Source: a virus
IMG/VR virus record: IMGVR_UViG_3300042691_011692
Span: 1 to 56,820 of that record
DNA: 56,820 bases
Strand: one strand, 5' to 3'
This document shows positions 36,655-44,763 of this stretch, piece after piece. The notes under the pieces were generated by a model, which ran no database searches, was not told the origin of the DNA, and saw nothing but the letters and a program-made list of their open reading frames with translations. Position numbers and translations under genes: made by a program. The stretch's first letter is position 1; every line of letters starts with the position of its first letter.

Positions 36655-38206
36655 GGCGCACGGTCTCCTGCCTAATCAGCTCTAGCAACAATCCTTGTAG
36701 TGCCTGCTTGTTCTTCAAGCGTTGGTACATCTTACGCTCCAACTCAGTCGCTTCGATGTGCACGACGTTACTGGCCATGCGTTTACCAATACGTTCGACG
36801 CGACCATTGGCTTGCACGTATTGCTCGTTGCTGTTTATCGGCCCGTACCAAACAATCGTCGACGCAGCTGTAAGTGTAAGACCGTGCGCCATTGTCGCAG
36901 GGTGAGCGATGATAATCTGTGGGTCACTACCGTTCTGGAAACCGTGGAATATCTTGTTACGTTCACCAGCAGGGACGCCGCCGTTCACTACGCCGACAGT
37001 CCAGTGCTTCGACAGTTCGCGCTCCAGCATACGCAGCGTGCCGGTGAGTGGCACAAACACAATGACTTTGCCACCAGCTTCCTTAATGACTTCTTTCACC
37101 GCGTCGATACGCGGCTTGCAGTCCAGCTCGATGCACTCACCGTCTTCACCGTAAGCTACGCCAAGTGCAAGTTGGTTGAGCTTCTGGACTTTAACACTTT
37201 CGTTCAGCGCCGTAATCGTTCCTTCGTTCGCCACCTCTGCGATAAGGTGTCGCATCATTGTGGTGTAATGCTTCTTCTGGTCCGGTGTCAGTTCGACCTT
37301 GCGCGTCTGATAAACTGTGTCTGGTAGATCAAGGCATTCCTCACGCGTGTATCGCACTGCTGGCTGCAGAACATGGCGTACTATATCAGTCGACGCCGGC
37401 CGTGGTATCCACTTCCACATACCGAACTTCATCATGACTTGGTCGCGAAACGCAGTGAACGACTTCGGACAAACCGGACTGTTAACAAGCTGTGCCAGTG
37501 CCCACGCGTCAGTAGGTTCATTCGGTGTAGGCGTGCCAGTCATCAGCCACAGCCACAAGTTCGGGTCTTTGTCTACGAACTTACGAAACGTCTTGAACCG
37601 CTGAGACGACGGGTTGCGCAGCACAGCAGCTTCGTCAACAATAATGAGATCGAACATACCGACCAACTGTGGAGCCATGATCGTAAAGCCGTCGTGGTTG
37701 ATGATGTAAAAGTCCGCGTTGGTCTTCAGTAGTTTGCTCCGCCGTTGCGCTGTGCCGTGCAGCACGACGGCCCTGCGATGCGGGAAGTCAGCAAAGATAG
37801 CGTCACCCCACACACGTTCAAGCGTGGACAACGGCGATACGATAAGCACCTTGCGTATTTGTTCCAGCTCGATTAGATAGTCAGCGGCCCATAGTGCACT
37901 CAGGCTTTTCCCGGTACCAAGGTCGTTGAGTACCAAAGCCTTTGGATGCACAGTCAAGAATGCTGCTGTGTTGCGCTGATGCTCATATGGTTTATACCGC
38001 CCTGACCAGTCGTAATAGTGAAGTATCGGCGAAGGTGCACTGATGCCGAGATTGCGCAAAATGCGCACTTCATCGAGCGTGTGCGGCACAGTCACTAGCA
38101 TTTCATCTTTGACGTACAGCCGCTGTGCAGTCGGTATGGTCTCCAGCACGCGCGATGGGTTGTTCAGCTTCAGGGCCAGTGACTTGTACTTCTCAATCAC
38201 CAACAT
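36644..38206 (-). CDS. SNF2-family DEAD-like helicase
   Basis: This 520-residue SF2 ATPase has an upstream Q-like region (RYKPYEHQRNTAAFL), Walker A DLGTGKS (residues 95-101), motif II DEAA (D191, E192), TGTPTPN as motif III, and the C-terminal RecA half ending in VQANGRVERIGKR (motif VI, QxxGRxxRxG). This order is standard for SNF2-like phage helicases, which remodel protein-DNA complexes or assist recombination-dependent replication. The ATG at 38206 starts two bases after the VRR nuclease stop and begins MLVIEKYKSLALK. Confidence 0.9.
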   Translation of the reverse strand: MLVIEKYKSLALKLNNPSRVLETIPTAQRLYVKDEMLVTVPHTLDEVRILRNLGISAPSPILHYYDWSGRYKPYEHQRNTAAFLTVHPKALVLNDLGTGKSLSALWAADYLIELEQIRKVLIVSPLSTLERVWGDAIFADFPHRRAVVLHGTAQRRSKLLKTNADFYIINHDGFTIMAPQLVGMFDLIIVDEAAVLRNPSSQRFKTFRKFVDKDPNLWLWLMTGTPTPNEPTDAWALAQLVNSPVCPKSFTAFRDQVMMKFGMWKWIPRPASTDIVRHVLQPAVRYTREECLDLPDTVYQTRKVELTPDQKKHYTTMMRHLIAEVANEGTITALNESVKVQKLNQLALGVAYGEDGECIELDCKPRIDAVKEVIKEAGGKVIVFVPLTGTLRMLERELSKHWTVGVVNGGVPAGERNKIFHGFQNGSDPQIIIAHPATMAHGLTLTAASTIVWYGPINSNEQYVQANGRVERIGKRMASNVVHIEATELERKMYQRLKNKQALQGLLLELIRQETVRHES

Positions 38207-38208
38207 TG

Positions 38209-38505
38209 TCAGTCTTCCCCGATGATGAATTTCCGCACGGCATCTAGTGTTGCGTCGTCGTACACCAAGAAGCAACGGCCACCAGCTGCTTCAATCTGCC
38301 GCATGCACTGTGCCTGTAGGCGCGTCGGTTTCTTGGTGCTATCAGCTTTGCATTCAATCCCAACGAACTGACCACGCACAATCGCAACACGATCTGGCAC
38401 GCCAGCTCTGCCGAACGGCCCTGCCTGTGGACTGTAGAACCATATCTTGTGTTGGTTAAGTAAACGGTCGACCTTTGCTTTGACTTTGCTCTCTGGCGTC
38501 GCCAT
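38209..38505 (-). CDS. VRR-NUC domain nuclease
   Basis: This 98-residue stand-alone VRR-NUC domain has GVPDRV (D38), the E-x-K pair IECKAD (E51, K53) and Q64 in the helix that follows (RLQAQCM). These are the catalytic residues of this PD-(D/E)XK-type structure-specific nuclease family. It is adjacent to the SNF2 helicase, an arrangement seen in several phages, so the two may act together on branched DNA. Confidence 0.9.
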   Translation of the reverse strand: MATPESKVKAKVDRLLNQHKIWFYSPQAGPFGRAGVPDRVAIVRGQFVGIECKADSTKKPTRLQAQCMRQIEAAGGRCFLVYDDATLDAVRKFIIGED

Positions 38506-38513
38506 GGCTTACC

Positions 38514-39167
38514 TCATGCGTAGTCACACGCGTTGCGCATCGGGCAGAACTTGCACAGTCCGCTTGGGCGTGCTGGCCAGTTATTTGTTTCGAGTGAATG
38601 TTCGATACGTTGGATGCGCGCCAGCAGTGGCTCCCACAACTTCGGTGTGTCTTCGCGTTTGTAAACACGCGTGTCGAGTGCGTTGTCCTTCAGCCAGACA
38701 AACGACGATCGAACCGAGGTCAGCTCCGGATAATGCACGAATGCTTGCAGTGCGAACATTTCCAACTGTGTGAAGTCGGGTCGGCGCTTCCCCGTTTTCC
38801 AGTCGAAGATATATGCCGTGGTATCGCGAACAATAAGCACGTCCAGGATAGATCGAAGCCACGCATCCTTCGCAAACCATGACGTAGGCTTAAGCTCTGC
38901 ATTCAGCGTAAGCTGCTGCTCAAGTGTAAGCGTGCCTGCGTTGGCCAGCACTTCAATGGACTTGGTGATAGGCTCGTACGATGCCACGTCTTGGGGTAGT
39001 TCTTCATTGGACTTAAGGCGTAGCTCTAGTGCCTTATGGATGCGCTCGCCATAGATGCTGGCTTCGCCACTTTTGTCGACGATGTCGCGGGTGATACGTT
39101 GGTGGTAATAACGAAGCGGGCAATTCTCGTACAGTTTAAGGGATGAAAACGAATGCGAGAGTTTCAT
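38514..39167 (-). CDS. RecB/Cas4-like PD-(D/E)XK exonuclease with Fe-S cysteines
   Basis: This 217-residue nuclease begins LSHSFSSLKLYENCPLRYYH, a pattern of the RecB-like family. H44 (GERIHKALE), D109 (SILDVL), D122 and K124 (FDWKTGK) and Q134 (FTQLEMF) match the catalytic motifs. Four cysteines (C16 and C205, C208, C214 in LCKFCPMRNAC) fit the iron-sulphur cluster of AddB and Cas4. It probably makes single-strand ends for recombination or degrades host DNA. The start at 39167 was chosen because GGAG precedes it. Confidence 0.88.
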   Translation of the reverse strand: MKLSHSFSSLKLYENCPLRYYHQRITRDIVDKSGEASIYGERIHKALELRLKSNEELPQDVASYEPITKSIEVLANAGTLTLEQQLTLNAELKPTSWFAKDAWLRSILDVLIVRDTTAYIFDWKTGKRRPDFTQLEMFALQAFVHYPELTSVRSSFVWLKDNALDTRVYKREDTPKLWEPLLARIQRIEHSLETNNWPARPSGLCKFCPMRNACDYA

Positions 39168-39227
39168 GGGTGACTCCACGGCATTGCGCCACAAGGGTAC
39201 TATACCCTCGTGGTTCGCTGTCTGGTT

Positions 39228-39256
39228 ATAATACACCAAGTTCGGTTCAGTTACAA
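39228..39256 (-). promoter_or_regulatory. Putative sigma-70 promoter for the nuclease-helicase operon
   Basis: On the minus strand TTGTAA (39251-39256) is followed after 17 bases by TATTAT (39228-39233), at the end of the dCMP deaminase gene and about 60 bases before the RecB-like nuclease start. The spacing is ideal and the -10 is close to TATAAT. It would give the genes below 39167 their own transcription. Confidence 0.45.
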
Positions 39257-39678
39257 GCGGAATGCACCACGACACCAGCTTCCGCGAACATTGTACGCGC
39301 AACGCTAAACTCTTCCTCAGGCATACTGGTTGTCCCGTGGCCAACTATCACGGTCTTGACGCCAGCCTGAATAAGGCTACGGGCACAGCGGCTGCACGGA
39401 CCATGGGTTACATAAGCAGTGCCACCACGAAGGCGAGCGCCGACGCGAGCAGCAAGTGCGATAGCATTTTCTTCAGCATGGGCTGTCCACAGGTACTTAG
39501 CCGGTCGTTCCATCCGCTCGGGTAGATCGTCAACACCCATAGGGATGCCGTTGTATCCAGTTGCTGCGACAACATTGTCTTCTGATACTATAATACAGCC
39601 AACTTTCGTTGTTGGGTCTTTAGAACGTAACGCCGCAGTCCATGCGAGTTGCATGAAGTAATCGTTCCAGCTCGTCAT
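39247..39678 (-). CDS. dCMP deaminase
   Basis: This 143-residue cytidine-deaminase-fold enzyme has H67-A-E69 (TAHAEENAI) and the zinc pair C95 and C98 (GPCSRCA). It would convert dCMP to dUMP to feed thymidylate synthesis or a modified pyrimidine pool. The sequence KDPTTKVGCIIV near residue 20 is typical of phage dCMP deaminases. No thymidylate synthase or hydroxymethylase gene was seen. It overlaps the HNH gene by four bases. Confidence 0.9.
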   Translation of the reverse strand: MTSWNDYFMQLAWTAALRSKDPTTKVGCIIVSEDNVVAATGYNGIPMGVDDLPERMERPAKYLWTAHAEENAIALAARVGARLRGGTAYVTHGPCSRCARSLIQAGVKTVIVGHGTTSMPEEEFSVARTMFAEAGVVVHSACN

Positions 39679-40154
39679 ATAGAATTTCTCCGCTTTACTA
39701 TGTCGCAGATACGCTGTTGCGACACGTTATATTTCTTTGCTAGTACGACACTACGAACACCTTTAGAATGTTGGTCCCTGATAGAGCGAACATCCAATGG
39801 ACCTAACTTTTGTGACCCGCCTCGTTTTTTTAAAATCATATCGCGGACATTTTCTTTATGTGTTCCCCAACGCAAATTTGTTTCGGCATTGTTGAGGGGG
39901 TTGTCGTCTTTGTGCATTACAACAGCCCCAGGTGGGCGTGGTCCAACAAATGTTTCTAGCACTGTGGCAGCAACACAGACGTCAATTCTAGGTTTTGTAG
40001 AAACGCGCACTTTTGGTTTTTTATACCGTAGTTTACCTGTCAACATCGGTTTCAGTACGTAACCTGTTTTAGCGTTACGTATTCTACCTGCGTCAGATAC
40101 TTCATATTTTTCGGATGTCGACGCGATCGGTTTCCATATTTCTACAGTTTTCAT
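39675..40154 (-). CDS. Free-standing NUMOD4-HNH homing endonuclease
   Basis: This 159-residue protein has a NUMOD4 domain (EIWKPIASTSEKYEVSDAGRIRNAKTG), an HNH core (VVMHKDDNPLNNAETNLRWGTHKENVRD) and a C-terminal HTH-like segment (VVLAKKYNVSQQRICDIVKRR). Such enzymes cut DNA at a target and spread by repair. It lies between polymerase and deaminase genes with four-base overlaps on both sides, so it was inserted cleanly, without disturbing translation. It may promote its own spread and that of neighbouring elements. Confidence 0.88.
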   Translation of the reverse strand: MKTVEIWKPIASTSEKYEVSDAGRIRNAKTGYVLKPMLTGKLRYKKPKVRVSTKPRIDVCVAATVLETFVGPRPPGAVVMHKDDNPLNNAETNLRWGTHKENVRDMILKKRGGSQKLGPLDVRSIRDQHSKGVRSVVLAKKYNVSQQRICDIVKRRNSI

Positions 40155-42616
40155 GCCTTTGTTTCCCCATAGTTATCACCGACGCCGACTTCGCAGGCTA
40201 TGGGTAGTTTTGGTGCCCACGTTGGTGGTGTGGACATAACACTCTCAATGAACTCTCGGGCTTCGTCGACTTCGTCGTCTGGCACGACGCACACGATTTC
40301 GTCGTGCACTTGTAGGACAACTTTGTAACGCTTGCTGATCGCCAGCATCTGGTCTGTGATGGCCACACGGGCTAGTGCCTGGGTAAGATTCTCCACGGTC
40401 TTTGCCCCGTACAGCTTAGTCCACTCTACCTTATCGTTCGCACCTGCGACAAAGTGCCTATATGATCTCGCGTCTGCGATATAAGCGTACCCATCAGGCT
40501 GCCGCTGCAAGGCAGCATACTTAACCAACAATCCGTTCGGCAGCACTAACCCTTCCGGTGTGTACTCAGCTACGCGCGCTAGCGGACCACTGCCACCGTT
40601 GACCATATCGGCCAAGGCGTTATCACAGGCACGCCACAGCTGCGCAATCTTGAAGTTCTTATCGCGGTACAGCCGCACGATGCGCGTGGCTTCATCTTCG
40701 TCGACGATAACTTTAATGCCGCCCTGCCCGATCTCAAGTGCACGCTTGAACTTAGCAGCCCCAAGACCATACCCGAGCCCGAGGACGCATGTCTTACCTA
40801 CAAATCTTTGAACTGTATCCGCCTTCGTAATCTTGCGACCATAGATGTCGCTGGCAAACTCGGAATACACGTCGCGCTTATCACGAAACGCTTCAACAAG
40901 ATCGTCTTGGCCTGACATATACGCCAACATACGGCAGTTTGATATGATAACGCCGTTAGCCGTGAAGCGGTGCCTAGGCCCTGCGTTTACGATGTCGTAA
41001 ACCGCGATATAATCTCCCGTACTGTCTTCCCTTTCTTCAACCATAAATGCACTGTCGCCGGGTGGCAGTTCAGCCGCGCAAGTCTGTGAAACTTGCTGGC
41101 ACTCATATATTCCCCGTTGTACCGCACCACTAGATTGCAGCTGCGGTTCTGCGCGTTCTGCTCCCTCGTCACTAAGCGAATGTTCCCCGGCGCGTAATGG
41201 CCGTCGTTGTCTATCCGATCTATTTCTAGCCCCTTGTAGTTTGGGTGCGCGAGTATTTCCCACAAACCGTACCGGTTTCCCGCCTCTTTCTCCAACAGCA
41301 AGCGCCGCTTTGCTAGCCGCCGCGTCAGCGAGGTGTATCCCGCGTCCTTCGGAGGTATATACGACGTGGTCAGGTGTTCCAGTGATACCTGCGTAGCTGA
41401 TGACTTTGCGGAAGCCTTTGAATACGACGCCATCGTGATCCACCCATTCTTGACCATCCCAAAGGCGGTCGGTTTTAAGTATATCCACGATCTTCACGTA
41501 CCCGCGATGTTCTGTCAAAACCAAAGTATCGCCGGAGACACACTCGATCTGCGCAAGGTCGGACGTAATTATCTTATGTCCTTCTGGTGCCATTAGGCTG
41601 CGTCGAAGCGCACTGCCTCGTGGTAGGTTCTGGAGGTTAACGCCGTCTGCGCCACTAAGACGCCCGGTGTGCGCTCCATAGTACCGTAACATAATCGGCA
41701 GGGCACCGCGTTGTGCGATGCCTATCATCGCTTCCGTCCGCGTTTCATCGAGCGTCGACTTCACACCAAGGCGTGCAGCCACTGCGTTAGCCACGTGCTC
41801 ATTCTCGTGTTCTAACAGCTTGGTAAACGCCAAGTCAGTTTTACTAAACGCCCATGCCGTCTTGCCTGTGCGTGCACTGACCTTGGTTGGTGGCTCCACA
41901 CCGAGGGACTGTAGATACTCAGCGAACTTCGGGTTGCTCATAAGGGTTTGCTTGGCTTCGTCCTCAGTGCAATTGAGCCCCATGGCGTCAACAAGATTGG
42001 CTTTGCGCAGCCGCACTGCCTCAAGATGTTGGACGAGTAAGTCACGGTCGATGCGCAGCCGTGGCTCGGTGTACATGCGGATGATTAAGTCGATCAAGAG
42101 CAACTCCGAAACGGGGAAGCCCCTCGCCATGCGCTTGAACAAAGCATATGCCAGGTCAACGTCGTTACAGCAATAAGCACCATAGCGTGCCAGCTCGGCA
42201 GGCGTGAAGTCCGCCCTGCGTTTACCAATAGCATGGATAACTTCATCACCCTTGACGCCGATACCGTAGTGCTCAGCTAAGGCTTTCAGTGACCCACCGA
42301 CTTTGACATTGTGCAGCGGTCGCGCCATGGACAACGTATCGAGCCACAGCTTTGGCTTAATGCCGAAGTGCCAGGATAGAATAGCTCCGTCAAAGGTCGT
42401 GTTATGGGCCAGGATCGCGCACTTGGAATAGTCAAGCGAACGCAAGAAAGCAGCGGGATTGCTCCCGCTGTACCAATCTGTAGGGTGATTGTTTACTTTG
42501 ACACCAATGCCGATGACTTCAAACCGTGGATCGCGCACATAAGCTTCAGTCGTCATCTTGGTTAGGCTGTAATCTTTGTCGTAGTACGTTTCCAGATCCA
42601 AAGTAACGATGTCCAT
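40151..42616 (-). CDS. polA: Family A DNA polymerase with intein
   Basis: This is an 821-residue precursor. The N-terminal 3'-5' exonuclease has D7 and E9 (TLDLETYY), AHNTTFD (residues 70-76) and YCCNDVD near residue 155. The polymerase half has motif A (SDLAQIE, then CRMLAYMSG), motif B (KTCVLGLGYGLG) and motif C (VHDE). Residues 359-560 are an intein that splits motif A between Glu358 and Cys561. After splicing, the polymerase would be 619 residues. It should be the main replicative polymerase. It starts with an overlap (ATGG, one base) with the upstream hydrolase gene. Confidence 0.93.
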   Translation of the reverse strand: MDIVTLDLETYYDKDYSLTKMTTEAYVRDPRFEVIGIGVKVNNHPTDWYSGSNPAAFLRSLDYSKCAILAHNTTFDGAILSWHFGIKPKLWLDTLSMARPLHNVKVGGSLKALAEHYGIGVKGDEVIHAIGKRRADFTPAELARYGAYCCNDVDLAYALFKRMARGFPVSELLLIDLIIRMYTEPRLRIDRDLLVQHLEAVRLRKANLVDAMGLNCTEDEAKQTLMSNPKFAEYLQSLGVEPPTKVSARTGKTAWAFSKTDLAFTKLLEHENEHVANAVAARLGVKSTLDETRTEAMIGIAQRGALPIMLRYYGAHTGRLSGADGVNLQNLPRGSALRRSLMAPEGHKIITSDLAQIECVSGDTLVLTEHRGYVKIVDILKTDRLWDGQEWVDHDGVVFKGFRKVISYAGITGTPDHVVYTSEGRGIHLADAAASKAALAVGERGGKPVRFVGNTRAPKLQGARNRSDRQRRPLRAGEHSLSDEGAERAEPQLQSSGAVQRGIYECQQVSQTCAAELPPGDSAFMVEEREDSTGDYIAVYDIVNAGPRHRFTANGVIISNCRMLAYMSGQDDLVEAFRDKRDVYSEFASDIYGRKITKADTVQRFVGKTCVLGLGYGLGAAKFKRALEIGQGGIKVIVDEDEATRIVRLYRDKNFKIAQLWRACDNALADMVNGGSGPLARVAEYTPEGLVLPNGLLVKYAALQRQPDGYAYIADARSYRHFVAGANDKVEWTKLYGAKTVENLTQALARVAITDQMLAISKRYKVVLQVHDEIVCVVPDDEVDEAREFIESVMSTPPTWAPKLPIACEVGVGDNYGETKA
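40937..41542 (-). mobile_element. Intein in polymerase motif A, 202 residues
   Basis: Protein-splicing element with Cys1 (CVSGDTLVLT, block A), a block B GTPDHVVYT with the usual T-x-x-H, block F YIAVYDIVNAGPRHRFTANG, and block G VIISN followed by Cys+1. The terminal Asn is present, but the usual penultimate His is Ser. Between about residues 75 and 175 the intein frame has no recognisable domain and is the out-of-frame reading of an HNH gene. The mini-intein parts are all present, so splicing is likely. Its target, motif A, is a very conserved site, where inteins persist. Confidence 0.9.
40987..41457 (-). CDS. HNH homing endonuclease nested out of frame in the intein
   Basis: This ORF of 156 residues lies wholly inside the intein, shifted one base from the polymerase frame. 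From about residue 45 it reads as a complete HNH enzyme: a helical lead-in, LEIDRIDNDGHYAPGNIRLVTREQ with NRSCN, and the C-terminal module VVRYNGEYMSASKFHRLARL with VHLWLKKGKTVREI, typical of intron-type HNH proteins. Its stop lies in the codons for intein block F. ATG 41457 has a weak ribosome site. ATG 41433, with GGA seven bases ahead, is an alternative start. The usual in-frame endonuclease of an intein is absent. Confidence 0.85.
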   Translation of the reverse strand: MVKNGWITMASYSKASAKSSATQVSLEHLTTSYIPPKDAGYTSLTRRLAKRRLLLEKEAGNRYGLWEILAHPNYKGLEIDRIDNDGHYAPGNIRLVTREQNAQNRSCNLVVRYNGEYMSASKFHRLARLNCHPATVHLWLKKGKTVREIISRFTTS

Positions 42617-42954
42617 TACTGCGCGCCTTCGTTATTCCGGTTTAACCTAAGCCTGTTATCTATACCAACACCACGCTTGTGGTACGCAAGCAAAAACAGA
42701 ACGCAGCACCCGGCATGCGCTAAGTGTGACAGCCCGCTCTCCGGATCATTATCCTCACCACGCCACCATGCCCACATATGGCGCATCAGCGCAGCAAATG
42801 GACGGCTCCACGCCATACCTTGCGCCCAGTTGTCTGCCCCATACTTACCAGCACCGAAGTCCAACACGCGCACAATTTCTTCTACTGCGTCGCTTGGTAG
42901 CAGGTCATAGGGTAACTTGGCAGCATCGTGCTTCGTCGCTTCCGTCATGGTCAA
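42616..42954 (-). CDS. DUF5664-like dATP/dGTP diphosphohydrolase
   Basis: This 112-residue protein contains KLPYDLLPSDAVEEIVRVLDFGAGKYGADNWAQGM and LMRHMWAWWRGEDNDPESGLSHLAHAGCCVLFLLAYH, the helical pattern with E/D residues known from phage DUF5664 proteins, annotated as dATP/dGTP diphosphohydrolases. It would hydrolyse purine dNTPs and shape the nucleotide pool. It lies next to the polymerase gene (one-base overlap) and to a modification-type protein. Confidence 0.75.
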   Translation of the reverse strand: MTMTEATKHDAAKLPYDLLPSDAVEEIVRVLDFGAGKYGADNWAQGMAWSRPFAALMRHMWAWWRGEDNDPESGLSHLAHAGCCVLFLLAYHKRGVGIDNRLRLNRNNEGAQ

Positions 42955-43592
42955 ACCTGCTTGGTAAATTTATACGCAGTCACACGCGCCGTCATAGCGT
43001 CAACACCGAAGCCTTCTGGAATGTGGCACTTAACCTTTCGTCGCTTGCCACTTTTGTACGCCTGTCGCACGCCGTCAGGCAGCAACTCAAGAAACGCTGG
43101 CCACGCCGCAACGCAACGCGTCACAGTGCCGTTCATCTTCATGAGTTTATGCACAAAGTCCGCGAACTTCGTAGCCTGTGCGTCAGCAGCAATCTTGCTG
43201 GCATGATAGACTGAGAACGCTGATCGTACGTCATCCCAATCAGGAGAGTGCTCCAACGCGACCCAATTCGGATAGCTTGTCCATTGGCCAGACACTGCAC
43301 TATGCAGCCCTTTAACTGGCGCGTGCGGAAACGGTCGCGCCCGCGACAACTTGATATCTACTGCTACTGACATCTTTTCGAAGCGCGCAACGTACAAAGT
43401 TTCCGCATACTTGAAGAAATCCGGTGGCAACTTCTCCATGGCTTCGATATATTTGCCATATATCTTTTCATAGATATGATCCGCCACCGACGTCGGTATG
43501 CTATGCGGCCCCGGCTTCAACGCGTGGTTAATCGCAGTGACTTGCGTATGGACATTGCCTTCCAGTGTCATCGTTATGCGCATGACGCTCAT
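42951..43592 (-). CDS. Possible nucleotide-modification protein (Nmad5-like)
   Basis: This 213-residue protein has the order I associate with Nmad5 proteins: an N-terminal helical part, LPPDFFKYAETLYVARF, a charged SAVDIKLSRARPFPHAP-like region, then helices (ALEHSPDWDDVRSAFSVYHASKIAADAQ) and VAAWPAFLELLP. Nmad families are named for linkage to DNA-modification genes, and activity is not shown. Here the neighbours are a nucleotide hydrolase and polymerase, which fits a role in nucleotide or base modification. The call rests on pattern memory. Confidence 0.5.
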   Translation of the reverse strand: MSVMRITMTLEGNVHTQVTAINHALKPGPHSIPTSVADHIYEKIYGKYIEAMEKLPPDFFKYAETLYVARFEKMSVAVDIKLSRARPFPHAPVKGLHSAVSGQWTSYPNWVALEHSPDWDDVRSAFSVYHASKIAADAQATKFADFVHKLMKMNGTVTRCVAAWPAFLELLPDGVRQAYKSGKRRKVKCHIPEGFGVDAMTARVTAYKFTKQV

Positions 43593-43605
43593 GAGTGCAC
43601 CCCGG

Positions 43606-44763
43606 TCACATCTTTATGACCTGCCCCCACGGGGCTTGGTCTAGCTCAGTCGACACCCACAGCACAGGATAGTCAGGCTGCTGCCCGAAGTCCGAGCAAA
43701 TCAAGTCCGTCAACACCACGCACGCCACCGGGTTAAGCCCTTCGGCTTCGACGTGCTTGAAGATCGGCGAGAACGCCGTGCCACCGCCGCCATGGCGGAT
43801 AATCTCCGGCACGTCCTCCGGTGTGTAGTCATCCCTGTGCAGCACCTCACTGTCAAAATACACCACGTGCAACGCCGCTGGCTTGGTGTCTTGGTGGATT
43901 GCCCTGATCTCAGCAGCGAACTCCGCGATGACTTGTGTCGACACCGACCCCGAACAATCGCACGCCACGACAATGGTGCCCATGCGTTCACCCGACACAG
44001 ACGGCAGATAGAGACCTTGTGGCAGAAACCTTCTGTTAAACCGTGACCACGTGCGGCTGTCGTCCCGACACTTCTCGACAAACGTACGCAGCACCGCACG
44101 CCAGTCCACTTTGGGCTGAAGTACTTGATCCACCAACTCGCGCATGCGCTGCGACAGTTTACCTGCCATCTTAGCTGCCTGCGCAGCCTGCGCGACTTTC
44201 ACTTTCATTTCAGCTTGGGCTTGCGCAACCTCAGCAGCGGACCCCGTGGCATCCTCAAGATCGACACCCGTGCCACCAATAGAGCCGGGCGAACCCGCTC
44301 CACCACTGCCATTCGGGCTCGCACCCCCACCAGCCGCGTTATCCTCTTCGGGCAAGAGATCATAGATCGCTTCGGCTATGCCTTTGCCTGCGGTGTAGAG
44401 CGCAGTGTTATGCAACCCACCTTTGATAAAGGTGCCAATACCCTCCTGGATAAGTAACTCGTTAATCGCATAATCGGCTGCTTTATTCCAGCGCAGCGGG
44501 TTGCGCCCCCCACGTCGGTAGTTATGCTCCAACATGGGGTGCATGCACTCGTGCGCCACAAGAAACGTCAACTCGGCATCGGACAGCGACGCCACAAACG
44601 CAGGGTTATACCTAATCTCTTTACCATTGGTGCACGCAGTGGGGATGGTCTCGTCTATGCGCGTCGGCATGTTCAGCGCAATGGTGCCAACAAACGGATG
44701 CCCGAGGATAAGGCTCGTCTTGGCTTTGCTGATACGTTGCAACGCTTTGGTATGGTCAACCAT
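43606..44763 (-). CDS. VWA/metallopeptidase-like protein (DUF2201-like)
   Basis: This 385-residue protein has an N-terminal zinc-peptidase-like motif HECMH (H71, E72, H75) in FLVAHECMHPMLEH, a Gly/Ser-rich linker near residues 135-160, then a VWA domain with a MIDAS motif DCSGS (D269, S271, S273) and a later Thr in GGGTAFSP. This fits DUF2201 proteins. VWA proteins of this type work with MoxR-like AAA ATPases, and one is encoded upstream. It starts at 44763 and overlaps the preceding gene by eight bases. Confidence 0.8.
   Translation of the reverse strand: MVDHTKALQRISKAKTSLILGHPFVGTIALNMPTRIDETIPTACTNGKEIRYNPAFVASLSDAELTFLVAHECMHPMLEHNYRRGGRNPLRWNKAADYAINELLIQEGIGTFIKGGLHNTALYTAGKGIAEAIYDLLPEEDNAAGGGASPNGSGGAGSPGSIGGTGVDLEDATGSAAEVAQAQAEMKVKVAQAAQAAKMAGKLSQRMRELVDQVLQPKVDWRAVLRTFVEKCRDDSRTWSRFNRRFLPQGLYLPSVSGERMGTIVVACDCSGSVSTQVIAEFAAEIRAIHQDTKPAALHVVYFDSEVLHRDDYTPEDVPEIIRHGGGGTAFSPIFKHVEAEGLNPVACVVLTDLICSDFGQQPDYPVLWVSTELDQAPWGQVIKM

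Noticed and set aside
41000-41460. A sequencing frameshift as the explanation of the nested HNH frame
   Set aside because: The polymerase frame continues without a stop on both sides and through the segment, and the intein blocks lie in one frame, so one indel would break the intein. Two compensating indels remain possible but less likely.
42616-42954. A Z-genome (2-aminoadenine) system
   Set aside because: The hydrolase alone is not enough; no PurZ-like gene was recognised.
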